From NCBI RefSeq assembly GCF_025685685.1, contig NZ_JAGSYH010000005.1:1-64000 (forward strand): a DNA stretch of 64,000 nt. The letters run 5' to 3'. Both the position numbers and the translations under genes were made by a program. Below, piece after piece: positions 46,325 through 56,207 of this stretch (the stretch's first letter is position 1; each line of letters starts with the position of its first letter). Source of the stretch: Acidicapsa dinghuensis (GTDB lineage Bacteria; Acidobacteriota; Terriglobia; Terriglobales; Acidobacteriaceae). The notes below the pieces were generated by a model. It did no database searches, had not been told where the DNA came from, and saw only the letters and a list, made by a program, of their open reading frames with translations.

Positions 46325-48165
46325 GCGGAGTCCTCACCATAATCGGTACGCGGATCGGTCCTGCATTAGCTAATCACTTGTGGCAATCAACCGGCTTCGT
46401 AGTTCTGGTCTGGCTTCTGACGATGCTTCTTAGGAAGGATCGCGCCCGGACACGCCATCTCCTTTGGTTTGCGGCGTCGCTGAAATTTTTAATCCCTCTC
46501 TCTGTGTTGATTGGACTCGGTGCTCATTCACTCAAGCTGCAGCCCACACTTGTGCCTCAGGGAACTTCATTGTCGACAACGGCGCACATCTTAGAGCAAC
46601 CCTTTTCGAGCGAGGAGCGAACTTTCTATACAGAAAATTCGACTTCACAAAGGACCTACTCTGACTGGCTTATTCCGGCGGCGGCGTTGGCCTGGATGCT
46701 CGGCGCGATGGTAATTGTGTCGATCTGGGTTATGCGGTGGAAGAAGGTCTCACGTTTACAAAGAATGGCTTTTCCATCAGAGCAAGGAACTGAAGTAGAA
46801 GCACTTAGGACGCTTGAGCTCCAAATGGGACTGCGCCGCAAGGTCGTCCTTCTCCGATCGAAAGAAATGACAGAGCCCGGTATCTTTGGGATCTTTCGTC
46901 CCGCGCTGCTTTGGCCGGAGCGCCTGACTGAACAACTGACAACTGAAAATCTGGATGCCATTCTTGCGCACGAACTCATGCACGTGCGCCGGCAGGACAA
47001 TCTGATAGCGGCTATCCACATGGTGGTGGAAGCTGTGTTCTGGTTTCACCCCATGGTTTGGTGGATTGAGTCGCACATGCTGGAGGAGCGGGAACGAGCA
47101 TGCGATGAGGCTGCCGTGGAGCAAACGAGCAGACCGGAGGTTTATGCGATGAGTTTGCTTAAGGCGTGCCGGTTCTGTGCGGAATCTCCTATGACATGCA
47201 TCTCGGGAATCACCGGCGCGGATCTAAAGACACGAGTCATTCGTATTCTGTCGAATCCAGTTGAATGCCGAATAAGCCTGCAGCGACGGATTGCGCTCGC
47301 CGTAGTGGCAATCCTTTGCGTGAGCGCTCCGGTTACGCTCGGCATCTTTGGCCAAGCGCAAGAGAATACAGCGACGTCGCAGGCTAACACGGAAAAGAAG
47401 CTACCAGAGTTCGATGTGGCTTCGATCAAGCCGCATAAGGACGACCCGGCGAGCGGAATGATGATTGGTGTTCAATTCACTCCGGATGGCGTGAAGGTAT
47501 CAGGCATGCCGCTCAACGAACTTATTCGTGCGGCATTTGGTATATCGCAGGATCGCGTACTAGGTACACTGGGATGGACCAAGACAGCTCGATACGACAT
47601 TGAAGCAAAGGTGAGTGCAGCGGATGTATCCGCACTGGACAAGATCAAAATGGAAGATCGCTGGGCAATGATGCTGTCTCTTCTGCAGGACCGGTTTGGC
47701 CTGAAGTATCACCACGAGACGAAGGAACTGCAGGTGTATACACTGGTGGCCGGGAAGGGCGGTCCTAAGCTGAAGGAGTCGCCGCCTGAGGCGGGCGATG
47801 ACAAGAACCATGCTAAACAGATGATGCGCATGTCATCCGAAGGCATGACGATGGAAGGTGACGATGCGCCGATCGAGAACCTTGCACATGCACTCTCGCT
47901 CCAGTTAGGTGCGACTGTGATCGACAAGACCGGCCTGACAGGAAAGTATGACTACAAGATGACATGGGTTCCTGAACAGGGTATGCCGATGATGCCGCAC
48001 GGACCAGGAGAAGGATCTGAACCAGGCGGTGGCGCAACGACGCGTCCTACAGGCCCCTCGCTCGTTGCAGCACTTCAGGAACAGCTTGGGCTGAAGCTCG
48101 AATCGAAGAAGGAACTGGTGGATGTGATCGTCGTGGATCAGATCAATCAGCCATCGCCGAATTAA
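46321..48165 (+). CDS. M56 BlaR1-like membrane protease fused to a TIGR03435 domain
   Basis: 614 residues. N-terminal transmembrane helices (about 20-38, 48-68, 118-138) surround a cytoplasmic M56 zinc-protease domain: LDAILAHELMHVRRQDN (HELMH 217-221) and the distal ERERACDEAAVE (256-267). A further helix (about 322-345) leads to the exported C-terminal half, which is not a penicillin-binding sensor but a TIGR03435 domain: FDVASIKPHKDDPASG, GVKVSGMPLNELIRAAFGI, RFGLKYHHETKELQVYTLV, VIDKTGLTGKYDYKMTW. TIGR03435 is an Acidobacteria-enriched family of unknown function. By analogy it may sense a ligand and trigger BlaI cleavage; this is inference. Confidence 0.92.
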   Translation: MSGVLTIIGTRIGPALANHLWQSTGFVVLVWLLTMLLRKDRARTRHLLWFAASLKFLIPLSVLIGLGAHSLKLQPTLVPQGTSLSTTAHILEQPFSSEERTFYTENSTSQRTYSDWLIPAAALAWMLGAMVIVSIWVMRWKKVSRLQRMAFPSEQGTEVEALRTLELQMGLRRKVVLLRSKEMTEPGIFGIFRPALLWPERLTEQLTTENLDAILAHELMHVRRQDNLIAAIHMVVEAVFWFHPMVWWIESHMLEERERACDEAAVEQTSRPEVYAMSLLKACRFCAESPMTCISGITGADLKTRVIRILSNPVECRISLQRRIALAVVAILCVSAPVTLGIFGQAQENTATSQANTEKKLPEFDVASIKPHKDDPASGMMIGVQFTPDGVKVSGMPLNELIRAAFGISQDRVLGTLGWTKTARYDIEAKVSAADVSALDKIKMEDRWAMMLSLLQDRFGLKYHHETKELQVYTLVAGKGGPKLKESPPEAGDDKNHAKQMMRMSSEGMTMEGDDAPIENLAHALSLQLGATVIDKTGLTGKYDYKMTWVPEQGMPMMPHGPGEGSEPGGGATTRPTGPSLVAALQEQLGLKLESKKELVDVIVVDQINQPSPN

Positions 48166-48299
48166 GGCATTTTTCAAATTAGTGTGGACTTTCCGAAAGT
48201 GTAAGCAGGTGATTTCTCTTGAGGAAAAATTCACTTAAAGGTCGTGGCTTCGGTCTACGCCACTTCAGAACATACGTTAACGATTCCCGGAGACTGCGG

Positions 48300-51200
48300 A
48301 TGCGTTGTTGGCATGCGGTCAGATGTCTGATGGTGAGCCTGTGCTTATTCAGTTGCGCGATGATGGCGGCGGCTGCACCTTATGCAGGGAGAGTCACATT
48401 CCAAGGCCTTGCTGTTCCGGGCGCAACAGTAACGATGACTCATGGCTCGCAAAAGCTCGCAACTGTAACGGGTATAGGAGGGGTATTTCAATTTGATGAT
48501 GTGGCTGATGGCGAGTGGATGATCGAGATCGATCTACAAGGTTTCGAAACTATCCATGCAACGGTGACGATAGGGCCACATATAAAGAGCGTAAGCTGGC
48601 CATTGGTGCTTGAGACAACCGCACAACTGACGGCGCATTCGCGGCCTGCACTCGCGCCGGATATAGAAGAAACTGCCAGCGCCACAGTGAAACAGACCAA
48701 GGATACGAAGAAGCAACCAAGCGACGAAGTGGAGATTCCGAAGGTGCAGGAGCCGGAGGAGCAGAGTCAGGACGGATTTCTGGTGAATGGAAGCCAGAAC
48801 AACTCAGCTACATCTCCGTTCACGATCGATCCGGCGTTTGGTAATGCACACGGGAACAGGCGCTCACTCTACAACTTTGGTTTAGCAACATTTATCGATA
48901 ACTCAAGCACAGACGCACGGCCGTATTCGGTAAGCGGCGTGGAGGCGCCGAAGAACGATTACACGCATGTGACGAATTCCGCTCAATTCGGTGGGCCGTT
49001 AAATATTCCACATCTAATGCCCAAAGGGCCAAATCTGTTTGCGGCATATACATGGACGCGCGTGAGTAATGCAGCCATCAATACTGGTCTCGTACCGACC
49101 CTGGCAGAACGCAATGGCGATCTGTCGAGCCTGCCAGTATCAGTGAAGGATCCCGTGACCGGAGAGCCTTATGCAAACAACCTGGTTCCGGTCAGTTCCG
49201 AAGCGGCTGCGCTGCTGGCGTTATATCCCGAGCCCAATATCTCTGACGCTAGTGCATACAACTATCAGACGGCGGTATTGAACGCGACACATCAGGACAC
49301 GGTGCAGCTTCGGCTTGAGAAGTCGATTGGTCATCGCGATCACTTTTACGGAGGATTCAATCTTGAAAGTACTCGAGCCGAAAGCATGAATCTATTGGGG
49401 TTTGTCGACACGACCAATGTGTTAGGCATGAATACGAATGTGCACTGGCTTCACCGGATCAATCCACACTTCTTTTTGAATGCCAGCTTTAACTTCAGCC
49501 GCCTACGAACACATATTGTGCCTCAATTTGATGGCCGCGTGAACATCTCCGGTGAGGCAGGCATTACAGGCAACGATCAGGACTCAACGAACTGGGGACC
49601 GCCTGCTCTGAACTTTGTGAGCGGGATTGCGGGCATGAGCGACGGAAATAGCGCATTCAATCGCGACCGCACAGATGCTATTTCTGTTGCGATGAATTAC
49701 TATCGCGGGCCGCACAATATTTCAGCGGGCGGAGATTCTCGCAGGCAAGAATACAACTATCTCGCGCAGCAGAATCCGCGCGGCTCATTTACATTTACGG
49801 GAGCAGCAACAGGATCAGACGTTGCAGACTTTCTGGTTGGCGTTCCCGATGCGAGCACCATTGCCTACGGCAACTCTGACAAATACTTTCGCGAGCCTGT
49901 GTATGACGCCTATTTCACTGATGATTTCCGCGTGAACTCAGCTCTTACGGTGAACGCAGGCGTACGTTGGGAGTATGGAGCTCCGATGACGGAGCTTTTC
50001 GAGCGTCTCGTAAACCTGGATATAGCCAACAATTTCAGCGAAGCAGAGCCTGTGTTGGGCAGCAATCCGATCGGACCGATCACGGGCACGCACTATCCGT
50101 CTTCGCTGATGCGACCAGATCGTACAGGCATAGAACCTCGCATCGGAATTTCATGGCGACCATTTCCTGCATCATCGGTAGTTGTGCGTGCTGGTTATGG
50201 TATCTACTACGACACTTCGGTATATCTGCGCATCGTGAACCAGATGTCGCAGCAAGCACCACTGTCAAAAAGCCTTAATGTCGAAAACAGCGCGATGTGC
50301 CCACTGACATTAGCGAATGGATTTCAGGATTGTTCAGCATTCACGAGCAGCACCTTTGCGGTTGATCCGCATTTTCGCGTGGGCTATGCGCAGGTAGGGA
50401 ATCTTGAGATGCAGCGCGATCTGCCGTTCGCGTTACAGGTAGTGGCAAGCTATGTTGGCACAAAAGGAACGCATGGACCTCAGGAAATTCTGCCAAACAG
50501 CTACCCGATCGGTGCAACGAATCCCTGCTCAAGCTGTCCTTCAGGATTTGCATATGAGATGTCCGGCGGCGATTCTACGCGGCATGAAGGACACATCCAA
50601 CTGCGACGAAGACTGTTGAATGGATTAGGAGCGTCGGCTGCGTATATCTACTCGAAGTCAATTGACGACGACGCGTACTTAGGAGGGGCGGGGCACGTCG
50701 TAGCGAGCAGCCCCGGCGAAGCGCCAGGAGCGGCAGGAACAACGGCCGCTGCTATTGCGCAGAACTGGCTGTCTCCGCGATCAGAAAGGTCATTGTCGAG
50801 TTTTGATCAACGGCATTTGTTGAACGTGCAAGCGCAATACACCACAGGCCAAGGGTTGCATGGCGGCACATTGCTAAGCGGATGGAAGGGTCGGGCCTAC
50901 AAGGAATGGACGCTGACAACAACATTGGCCTGGGGTGCAGGTAAACCGGAAACACCGGTATATCCCGCTGTAACTCCAGGGACCGGTTTCTCTGGATTCA
51001 TCCGGCCTGATCGGACGAATGAGATGATTTATGGCGGGACGACAGGTCAACATCTGAATCCTGGTGCGTACTCTGCCCCCGCATCCGGAGTATGGGGCGA
51101 CGCCGGACGCAACTCAATCACTGGGCCGGGGGAATTGACTCTGGACAGCTCGCTGCAGCGCACGTTTCGCCCACATGAAAAGTGGTATCTCGATCTCCGC

Positions 51201-51335
51201 ATTGATTCAACTAACACGCTCAATCATCCGGCGTTCTCAAGCTGGAACTCGACTATCGGCAATACGCAATTTGGCCTACCGGTTTCCGCCGGCTCAATGC
51301 GCAGCCTGCAAACGGTATTGCGCCTCAGGTTTTAG
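48300..51335 (+). CDS. Oar-like TonB-dependent-receptor-type outer-membrane protein
   Basis: 1011 residues. Signal peptide (WHAVRCLMVSLCLFSCAMMAAA), then a carboxypeptidase-regulatory-like domain (about 27-105: GRVTFQGLAVPGATVTMTHG ... GGVFQFDDVADGEWMIEIDLQGFE) and a long region of beta-barrel strands (FYGGFNLESTRAES, FLNASFNFSRLRT, DAYFTDDFRVNSALTVNAGVRWEYG, VVVRAGYGIYYD) ending in aromatic QTVLRLRF, as expected for an outer-membrane barrel. A classical plug domain is not obvious between the two; the stretch is short and acidic. The ATG at 48300 has GGAGA six bases upstream; the TTG at 48219 does not. Two bases before the VWFA gene. Confidence 0.85.
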   Translation: MRCWHAVRCLMVSLCLFSCAMMAAAAPYAGRVTFQGLAVPGATVTMTHGSQKLATVTGIGGVFQFDDVADGEWMIEIDLQGFETIHATVTIGPHIKSVSWPLVLETTAQLTAHSRPALAPDIEETASATVKQTKDTKKQPSDEVEIPKVQEPEEQSQDGFLVNGSQNNSATSPFTIDPAFGNAHGNRRSLYNFGLATFIDNSSTDARPYSVSGVEAPKNDYTHVTNSAQFGGPLNIPHLMPKGPNLFAAYTWTRVSNAAINTGLVPTLAERNGDLSSLPVSVKDPVTGEPYANNLVPVSSEAAALLALYPEPNISDASAYNYQTAVLNATHQDTVQLRLEKSIGHRDHFYGGFNLESTRAESMNLLGFVDTTNVLGMNTNVHWLHRINPHFFLNASFNFSRLRTHIVPQFDGRVNISGEAGITGNDQDSTNWGPPALNFVSGIAGMSDGNSAFNRDRTDAISVAMNYYRGPHNISAGGDSRRQEYNYLAQQNPRGSFTFTGAATGSDVADFLVGVPDASTIAYGNSDKYFREPVYDAYFTDDFRVNSALTVNAGVRWEYGAPMTELFERLVNLDIANNFSEAEPVLGSNPIGPITGTHYPSSLMRPDRTGIEPRIGISWRPFPASSVVVRAGYGIYYDTSVYLRIVNQMSQQAPLSKSLNVENSAMCPLTLANGFQDCSAFTSSTFAVDPHFRVGYAQVGNLEMQRDLPFALQVVASYVGTKGTHGPQEILPNSYPIGATNPCSSCPSGFAYEMSGGDSTRHEGHIQLRRRLLNGLGASAAYIYSKSIDDDAYLGGAGHVVASSPGEAPGAAGTTAAAIAQNWLSPRSERSLSSFDQRHLLNVQAQYTTGQGLHGGTLLSGWKGRAYKEWTLTTTLAWGAGKPETPVYPAVTPGTGFSGFIRPDRTNEMIYGGTTGQHLNPGAYSAPASGVWGDAGRNSITGPGELTLDSSLQRTFRPHEKWYLDLRIDSTNTLNHPAFSSWNSTIGNTQFGLPVSAGSMRSLQTVLRLRF

Positions 51336-51337
51336 CC

Positions 51338-53452
51338 ATGCGCACATTGATTGCATCTGCGCTTCTTGTTGCCTTTGCTGCCGGCGCGCAGGAGATTGGC
51401 ACGAATACGCCTGCGGGGCAGCAGGATAAGAACTTTACGCTAGCGATGCAGTCGCAACTTGTTGTAGAAGCAGTGGAGGTGAAAGATAAGCAAGGCAAAT
51501 TCATTCCAGGATTGACGGCAAAGGATTTTGTACTGACCGAAGATGGCGCATTGCAGACAGTACGCTTTTGTGAGCACCAAGATCTGAGCGCACAATCGAA
51601 ACCGCTGCCGGCGATGAAAGCCGCGGACGAAGACATCAAGATCTACAATCGGCTGGTGCGATCGCAAATTACACCAGAATCGGTGGAGACAAATCGATAC
51701 AAAAACCGCAGATTGCTCGCGTTCTATTTCGATATGACAACGATGCCGCCGGGAGATCAGTTAAGAGCTATCAGCGCGGCGGAGAAGTTTATTCGTACAC
51801 AAATGACCAGCGCTGACCTGATTGCGCTAATGCGCTACCAGGGTGGGTCAGTGGACATTTTGCAGGATTTTACGGCTGATCGGAATCGGCTGCTAAGCAT
51901 TCTGGAAACGATGATCGTCGGTGAGGGGCAGAACTCGGCCAATGAAGTAGACGACGCGAGCAGCGCCGATACCGGTGCGGCGTTTGGCCAAGACGATAGC
52001 GAGTTCAATGTCTTCAATACGAATCGTCAACTCTCTGCGCTCGAAACGGCAGCGAACATACTGGGCCATGTGAACGAAAAGAAGGCGCTGCTCTATTTCG
52101 CCAGTGGGCTACGGCTGAACGGCATTGATAACCAAGCACAGCTGCACGCAACAGTAGACGCAGCGATCAAAGCGGGCGTTTCGTTCTGGCCGATTGATGC
52201 ACGCGGACTCGTGGCGGCAGCACCGCTGGGCGATGCAACCCACGGGTCAGCAGGTAATTCCGGCATCTACACCGGTGACGCAGCAAGCGCCACAGTAAGC
52301 GATTTTCAGCAGTCGCAAGACACTATGTTTGCTCTTGCAGGCGACAGCGGCGGCAAGGTGCTACTGGACAATAACGACCTGACGCGGGGGATCGTGCAGG
52401 CGCAGGGAGCAACGCAAGACTATTACATTCTCGGCTACTACACGACAAATACAGAGAAGAATGGTCGTTTCCGACGTATCAAGATCTCGTTAGCAGACAA
52501 GATCGCAGCAGATCTGAGTTATCGCGAGGGATACTACGCGGATAAGGAATTTGCAAAGTTTAATTCGGTTGATAAAGAGCGGCAACTTGAGGACGCGCTG
52601 ATGCTGGAAGATCCGATAACAGATCTAACCATCTCAATGGAAATCGACTACTTCCAGATCAATCGTGCCGAATACTTTGTACCTGTGATCGTGAAGATTC
52701 CTGGAAAGGAGCTGGCACTGGCCAAGCACGGAGGAGCGCCGCGCACGTTAATTGACTTTGTGGGCGAGATTAAGGATACGGTGGGTGGCACCACAGTCAC
52801 GAATGTGCGTGATCATGTGAACATCAAGCTCTCTGATGCGACCGCGACCGAACTGACTAAACGTCCTATCGAATACGACGCGGGATTCACCCTGCTTCCC
52901 GGCAGCTATATGATCAAGGTTTTGGCGCGCGATGACGAGACGGGAAGAATCGGCACCTACCAGACATCGTTCACGATTCCCAATCTCAACCGCGTACGGG
53001 ATCGCGTAGCAATGAGTTCGGTGGTGTTGAGCAGCCAGAAAGTGGCGCTGAGCGATACGTTGTACGACGCAACCAAAGCAAAAGAGCGAGAGAAGGATGA
53101 CGCGGTAAATCCGCTTGTAGCTGGCGGAAAGAAGATGATTCCAAGCGTGACACGTGTATTCAACACTGGGCGTGTCGTGTATGTGTACTTCCAGGCCTAC
53201 AGGCAAACATCCACGCCGAGCACAGAGCCGTTGTTTGCGTTTGTAAACCTCTATAAAGATGGCAAGAAGACTTATGAGACTGAGCCCGAACGGATTGTTC
53301 CAAGTGCAAGCCGATTAGGAACGATGTCGATGTCGTTCAATCTGGATGTTCACACTCTCGAGCCTGGCAAATATGACTGTCAGGTGACGATTCTCGATCC
53401 GGCCGGGCAGAAAGCTAACTTCTGGCGCGCGCCTATTATGCTGGTAAAATGA
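51338..53452 (+). CDS. VWFA-related domain protein (TIGR03436 type), exported
   Basis: 704 residues. Short signal peptide (RTLIASALLVAFAAGAQ), then the TIGR03436 pattern: VVEAVEVKDKQGKFIPGLTAKDFVLTEDGALQTV, LLAFYFDMTTMPPGDQLRA and a VWFA-like region up to the YYILGYYTTNTEKNGRFRRIKISL stretch (about 365-390). The C-terminal half is beta-rich with PGSYMIKVLARDDETGRIG. The first MIDAS motif is degenerate (FDMTT instead of DxSxS). It starts two bases after the receptor stop, so co-translation is likely. Function unknown; probably periplasmic or surface protein binding. Confidence 0.88.
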   Translation: MRTLIASALLVAFAAGAQEIGTNTPAGQQDKNFTLAMQSQLVVEAVEVKDKQGKFIPGLTAKDFVLTEDGALQTVRFCEHQDLSAQSKPLPAMKAADEDIKIYNRLVRSQITPESVETNRYKNRRLLAFYFDMTTMPPGDQLRAISAAEKFIRTQMTSADLIALMRYQGGSVDILQDFTADRNRLLSILETMIVGEGQNSANEVDDASSADTGAAFGQDDSEFNVFNTNRQLSALETAANILGHVNEKKALLYFASGLRLNGIDNQAQLHATVDAAIKAGVSFWPIDARGLVAAAPLGDATHGSAGNSGIYTGDAASATVSDFQQSQDTMFALAGDSGGKVLLDNNDLTRGIVQAQGATQDYYILGYYTTNTEKNGRFRRIKISLADKIAADLSYREGYYADKEFAKFNSVDKERQLEDALMLEDPITDLTISMEIDYFQINRAEYFVPVIVKIPGKELALAKHGGAPRTLIDFVGEIKDTVGGTTVTNVRDHVNIKLSDATATELTKRPIEYDAGFTLLPGSYMIKVLARDDETGRIGTYQTSFTIPNLNRVRDRVAMSSVVLSSQKVALSDTLYDATKAKEREKDDAVNPLVAGGKKMIPSVTRVFNTGRVVYVYFQAYRQTSTPSTEPLFAFVNLYKDGKKTYETEPERIVPSASRLGTMSMSFNLDVHTLEPGKYDCQVTILDPAGQKANFWRAPIMLVK

Positions 53453-53469
53453 AGTAGAATACCGTTGAT

Positions 53470-53544
53470 GCGGGAGTAGTTCAGTGGCAGAACGTCAGCT
53501 TCCCAAGCTGAATGTCGCCGGTTCGATCCCGGTCTCCCGCTCCA
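53470..53544 (+). tRNA. tRNA-Gly (anticodon CCC)
   Basis: 75 bases with an encoded CCA end. The acceptor stem GCGGGAG/CTCCCGC, the anticodon stem TCAGC/GCTGA with loop TTCCCAA (anticodon CCC, reading GGG) and the T arm CCGGTTCGATCCCGG are all intact. It begins 17 bases after the stop of the VWFA gene, so its promoter would lie inside that gene or it is processed from the operon transcript. Confidence 0.96.
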
Positions 53545-53651
53545 AAACGTTATCGAACATTTAATGCATTACGTGCCCTGCCGGCAAGAAGCAATGCATG
53601 CCTTGTCTGTTGACTGTCGTAATGTAAGCGAGCACTTTTCAGTTTGGATAG

Positions 53652-56102
53652 CTACTCGCTCCGCAACACTACCTGCGGATTGACGCGTGACGCTTTTCGG
53701 GCTGGAACCCAGCAGGCGAGCAGAGCCACGATTAGCAAAAATACCGGGACCACGATAAATGTAATGGGATCGTGATTTCCGATCCCATACAGAACGCTGG
53801 AGAAAAGCCGAGAGATTGCGATAGCTCCTGGAATGCCCAAGCCAAGAGCAATGATTGCAAGCATGAGGCCCTGCCTCAGAATCAAGCTTTGGACCTTTAA
53901 GGCTTGTGCTCCAAGCGCCATGCGGATACCAATCTCACGTGTGCGCCGCCCGACAGAATAACTCATCATGCCGTACAACCCGACGGAGGCCAGAATCAGA
54001 CCGATCGCACCGAAGACACCAAACAACGCTGCGGCCAATCGAGGCAGGAAGAATGCTTCATTCATGTGTTCTTCTATGGTTGCGATATTGTACACAGCTA
54101 TCGAAGAGTCGAGAGTTCGCACAGTCTGACGCGCCTGCGCCAAGGTTGTGCCTTCATCTCCTGCATATCGGATCACAAGGGTATACCCCATCGTTGCCGG
54201 ATCGTAGCTTACTGTCTGGTCCAGTGAACGAAACAGCACAGCCCGCGCTGACTCCCCCAGGGTTCGTGACTTGATATTTCCGGCCACGCCAATAATCTGA
54301 TAGATAACGCCTCCTCCAGATACCAGTTGTCCGATAGGATTTTCCGAACCAAAGACCTGCTTCGCAAATTCCTCATTCACAATTGCGGCTTTCGGTCCAG
54401 TCGTTACTGATTCATTTCGAAAGTCCCTTCCCGTAATTCGAGGAATGCCCATTGTCTCCAGATATCCCGGCGTCGCCATATAAAGCTCGGTATTCACTGG
54501 TTGCCTATTGGCCCCAGTATCATTTTTGGTTTTCACCACCGCAGTGAATCCGTCGCTTCGACCGCCACCGCTAAGCGGCAGCGTGTCGGTTATCACGGCT
54601 GATTGCACGCCAGGCTCACCCGCTATCCGATCACGCAATTCGTGCAGAAATGCAACCGTACGCTCTGGCGAATAACCGTTTACGCGTGGATCAAGCTGCA
54701 TACTGACCATCCCATGTGTGCGAAATCCGATATCGATGTTTGCAGCATTCTGGAGGCTCCGCAGAAAAAGACCTGTCGCAGTCAGCAACACGGCGCACAT
54801 CGCCATCTGAACCACAATCAGCGCACTACGCAAAGTAATTCTGCGCCCAGGTTTCGCGAGGGGATCCTCCCCCTTCAATGCGTTCATCAACGCTGGCCGC
54901 GAGGCTGCCCAAGCGGGGATCACGCTGAACAGAAAGCCCGCACCTACGCTTAGCACAAATGCAAATAAAAGCACACGCCAATCAACAGTAATCGACATAT
55001 CGAGAGGCACGGGTGCTGGAATGCGAAAGGCCGACAAAGACTGAGTAGACCAAAGCGAAAGCAAAACACCCAATACGCCTCCACTGAGTGAAAGAACAAC
55101 TGACTCCAACACCATCTGCCTTAGAATGCGACCCCTGGTTCCTCCAAGAGCGAGGCGCACTGCCATCTCTTTCTGCCGTCCAACGGTTTGTGCCAACAGC
55201 AGGTTCGCTACATTAGCACATGCAATGCAAAGCACGAGCATGACAACCACAGATAGAGCGGTCAGAAAAAGAAGGACGACCGTCTTCATTCGTGGAGGCA
55301 ATGCTCCTGCCTGGTCAAGCCGGAATCCATTGCCTTTGTCCGTCGCTGGATATGCAACCGCCAGCCTACGAGCGATAGTGTTTAGTTCAACTGAGGCCTG
55401 TTCGCGAGTTACACCAGGGTTCAGTCTCGCAACAACTTGCAGCCAGTGCTGTTCTCGCGAGTGCTCGTCAAGCGACTCTGCAACGAGTGAATGAACATTC
55501 CCTAGCGGTACCCAGAAGTCTGTATCCAGGACGAGATCAAGCCCATGAAATCCCTTGGGTGCTACGCCAATTACCGTGTAGGGCCGTCCAGACACGGTTA
55601 TCTTTCGTCCTACGATGGAAGGATCTGCCGCAAAACGCGTTTGCCAGAGCCTTCTACTAAGAACGACCACCTGCTGATCTTCTTCTTTGGGCAAAAATCC
55701 TCGCCCCAAGGTCATGTACGATTGCAACACGTCGAAGAAGTTCGCTGTCGCAGCTTGTCCCCAACTTCGCAGCGGTTCACCGCTGCCACTAATTGAAGCA
55801 GGCACAAGTTCATAATAGGCAGCTATTCCACGGAACGATCTCGCCTGATCCCGCACATCTTCATAAATTGGCTCAGGGAAAGCGTTGCAGCATTGGTCTC
55901 CATCATGGAGCGTGTGCAATGCGAGCAGTGTAGATGGATCACCGGCCGGCGTTGGCCGCAGCACAAAGCGACTCACCATAGAAAAGATGGTTGCGTTTGC
56001 AGCAATCCCTAAGCCGATCGAAACAATTACCGCCGCTGCGAATCCCTTTGAACGTGAAAGCCTGCGAATAATGTACGCGAGATCCTGCTGCACCGTGCCC
56101 AT
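53652..56102 (-). CDS. ABC transporter permease, ADOP/MacB type (duplicated)
   Basis: 816 residues: MacB-type periplasmic core (about 20-230; LTALHTLHDGDQCC ... RSWGQAATANFFDVL), FtsX permease helices (about 280-410), then a second core and FtsX block with RTREIGIRMALGAQ near the C-terminus, about eight transmembrane helices in total. This duplicated MacB_PCD-FtsX layout is the Acidobacteria 'ADOP' permease family (TIGR03434). It carries no ATPase domain. The ATG at 56102 is set by GGAGG seven bases upstream. It lies 105 bases downstream of the sensor-kinase gene on the same strand and may be its target. Confidence 0.9.
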   Translation of the reverse strand: MGTVQQDLAYIIRRLSRSKGFAAAVIVSIGLGIAANATIFSMVSRFVLRPTPAGDPSTLLALHTLHDGDQCCNAFPEPIYEDVRDQARSFRGIAAYYELVPASISGSGEPLRSWGQAATANFFDVLQSYMTLGRGFLPKEEDQQVVVLSRRLWQTRFAADPSIVGRKITVSGRPYTVIGVAPKGFHGLDLVLDTDFWVPLGNVHSLVAESLDEHSREQHWLQVVARLNPGVTREQASVELNTIARRLAVAYPATDKGNGFRLDQAGALPPRMKTVVLLFLTALSVVVMLVLCIACANVANLLLAQTVGRQKEMAVRLALGGTRGRILRQMVLESVVLSLSGGVLGVLLSLWSTQSLSAFRIPAPVPLDMSITVDWRVLLFAFVLSVGAGFLFSVIPAWAASRPALMNALKGEDPLAKPGRRITLRSALIVVQMAMCAVLLTATGLFLRSLQNAANIDIGFRTHGMVSMQLDPRVNGYSPERTVAFLHELRDRIAGEPGVQSAVITDTLPLSGGGRSDGFTAVVKTKNDTGANRQPVNTELYMATPGYLETMGIPRITGRDFRNESVTTGPKAAIVNEEFAKQVFGSENPIGQLVSGGGVIYQIIGVAGNIKSRTLGESARAVLFRSLDQTVSYDPATMGYTLVIRYAGDEGTTLAQARQTVRTLDSSIAVYNIATIEEHMNEAFFLPRLAAALFGVFGAIGLILASVGLYGMMSYSVGRRTREIGIRMALGAQALKVQSLILRQGLMLAIIALGLGIPGAIAISRLFSSVLYGIGNHDPITFIVVPVFLLIVALLACWVPARKASRVNPQVVLRSE

Positions 56103-56207
56103 GCGGAGCCCTCCAGTGCGTTGTACGGTCAAGGACGCAATGATGTTCCAACAAATCTAATATAGGAATAAAAATTGACCTGCACACAGGTGAATCGTGA
56201 GACGTAG

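Noticed and set aside
45938..48165. Beta-lactam resistance sensor (blaR1-blaI) proper
   Set aside because: The penicillin-binding sensor domain is replaced by TIGR03435 and no beta-lactamase or PBP2a gene is adjacent, so a resistance role is not supported.
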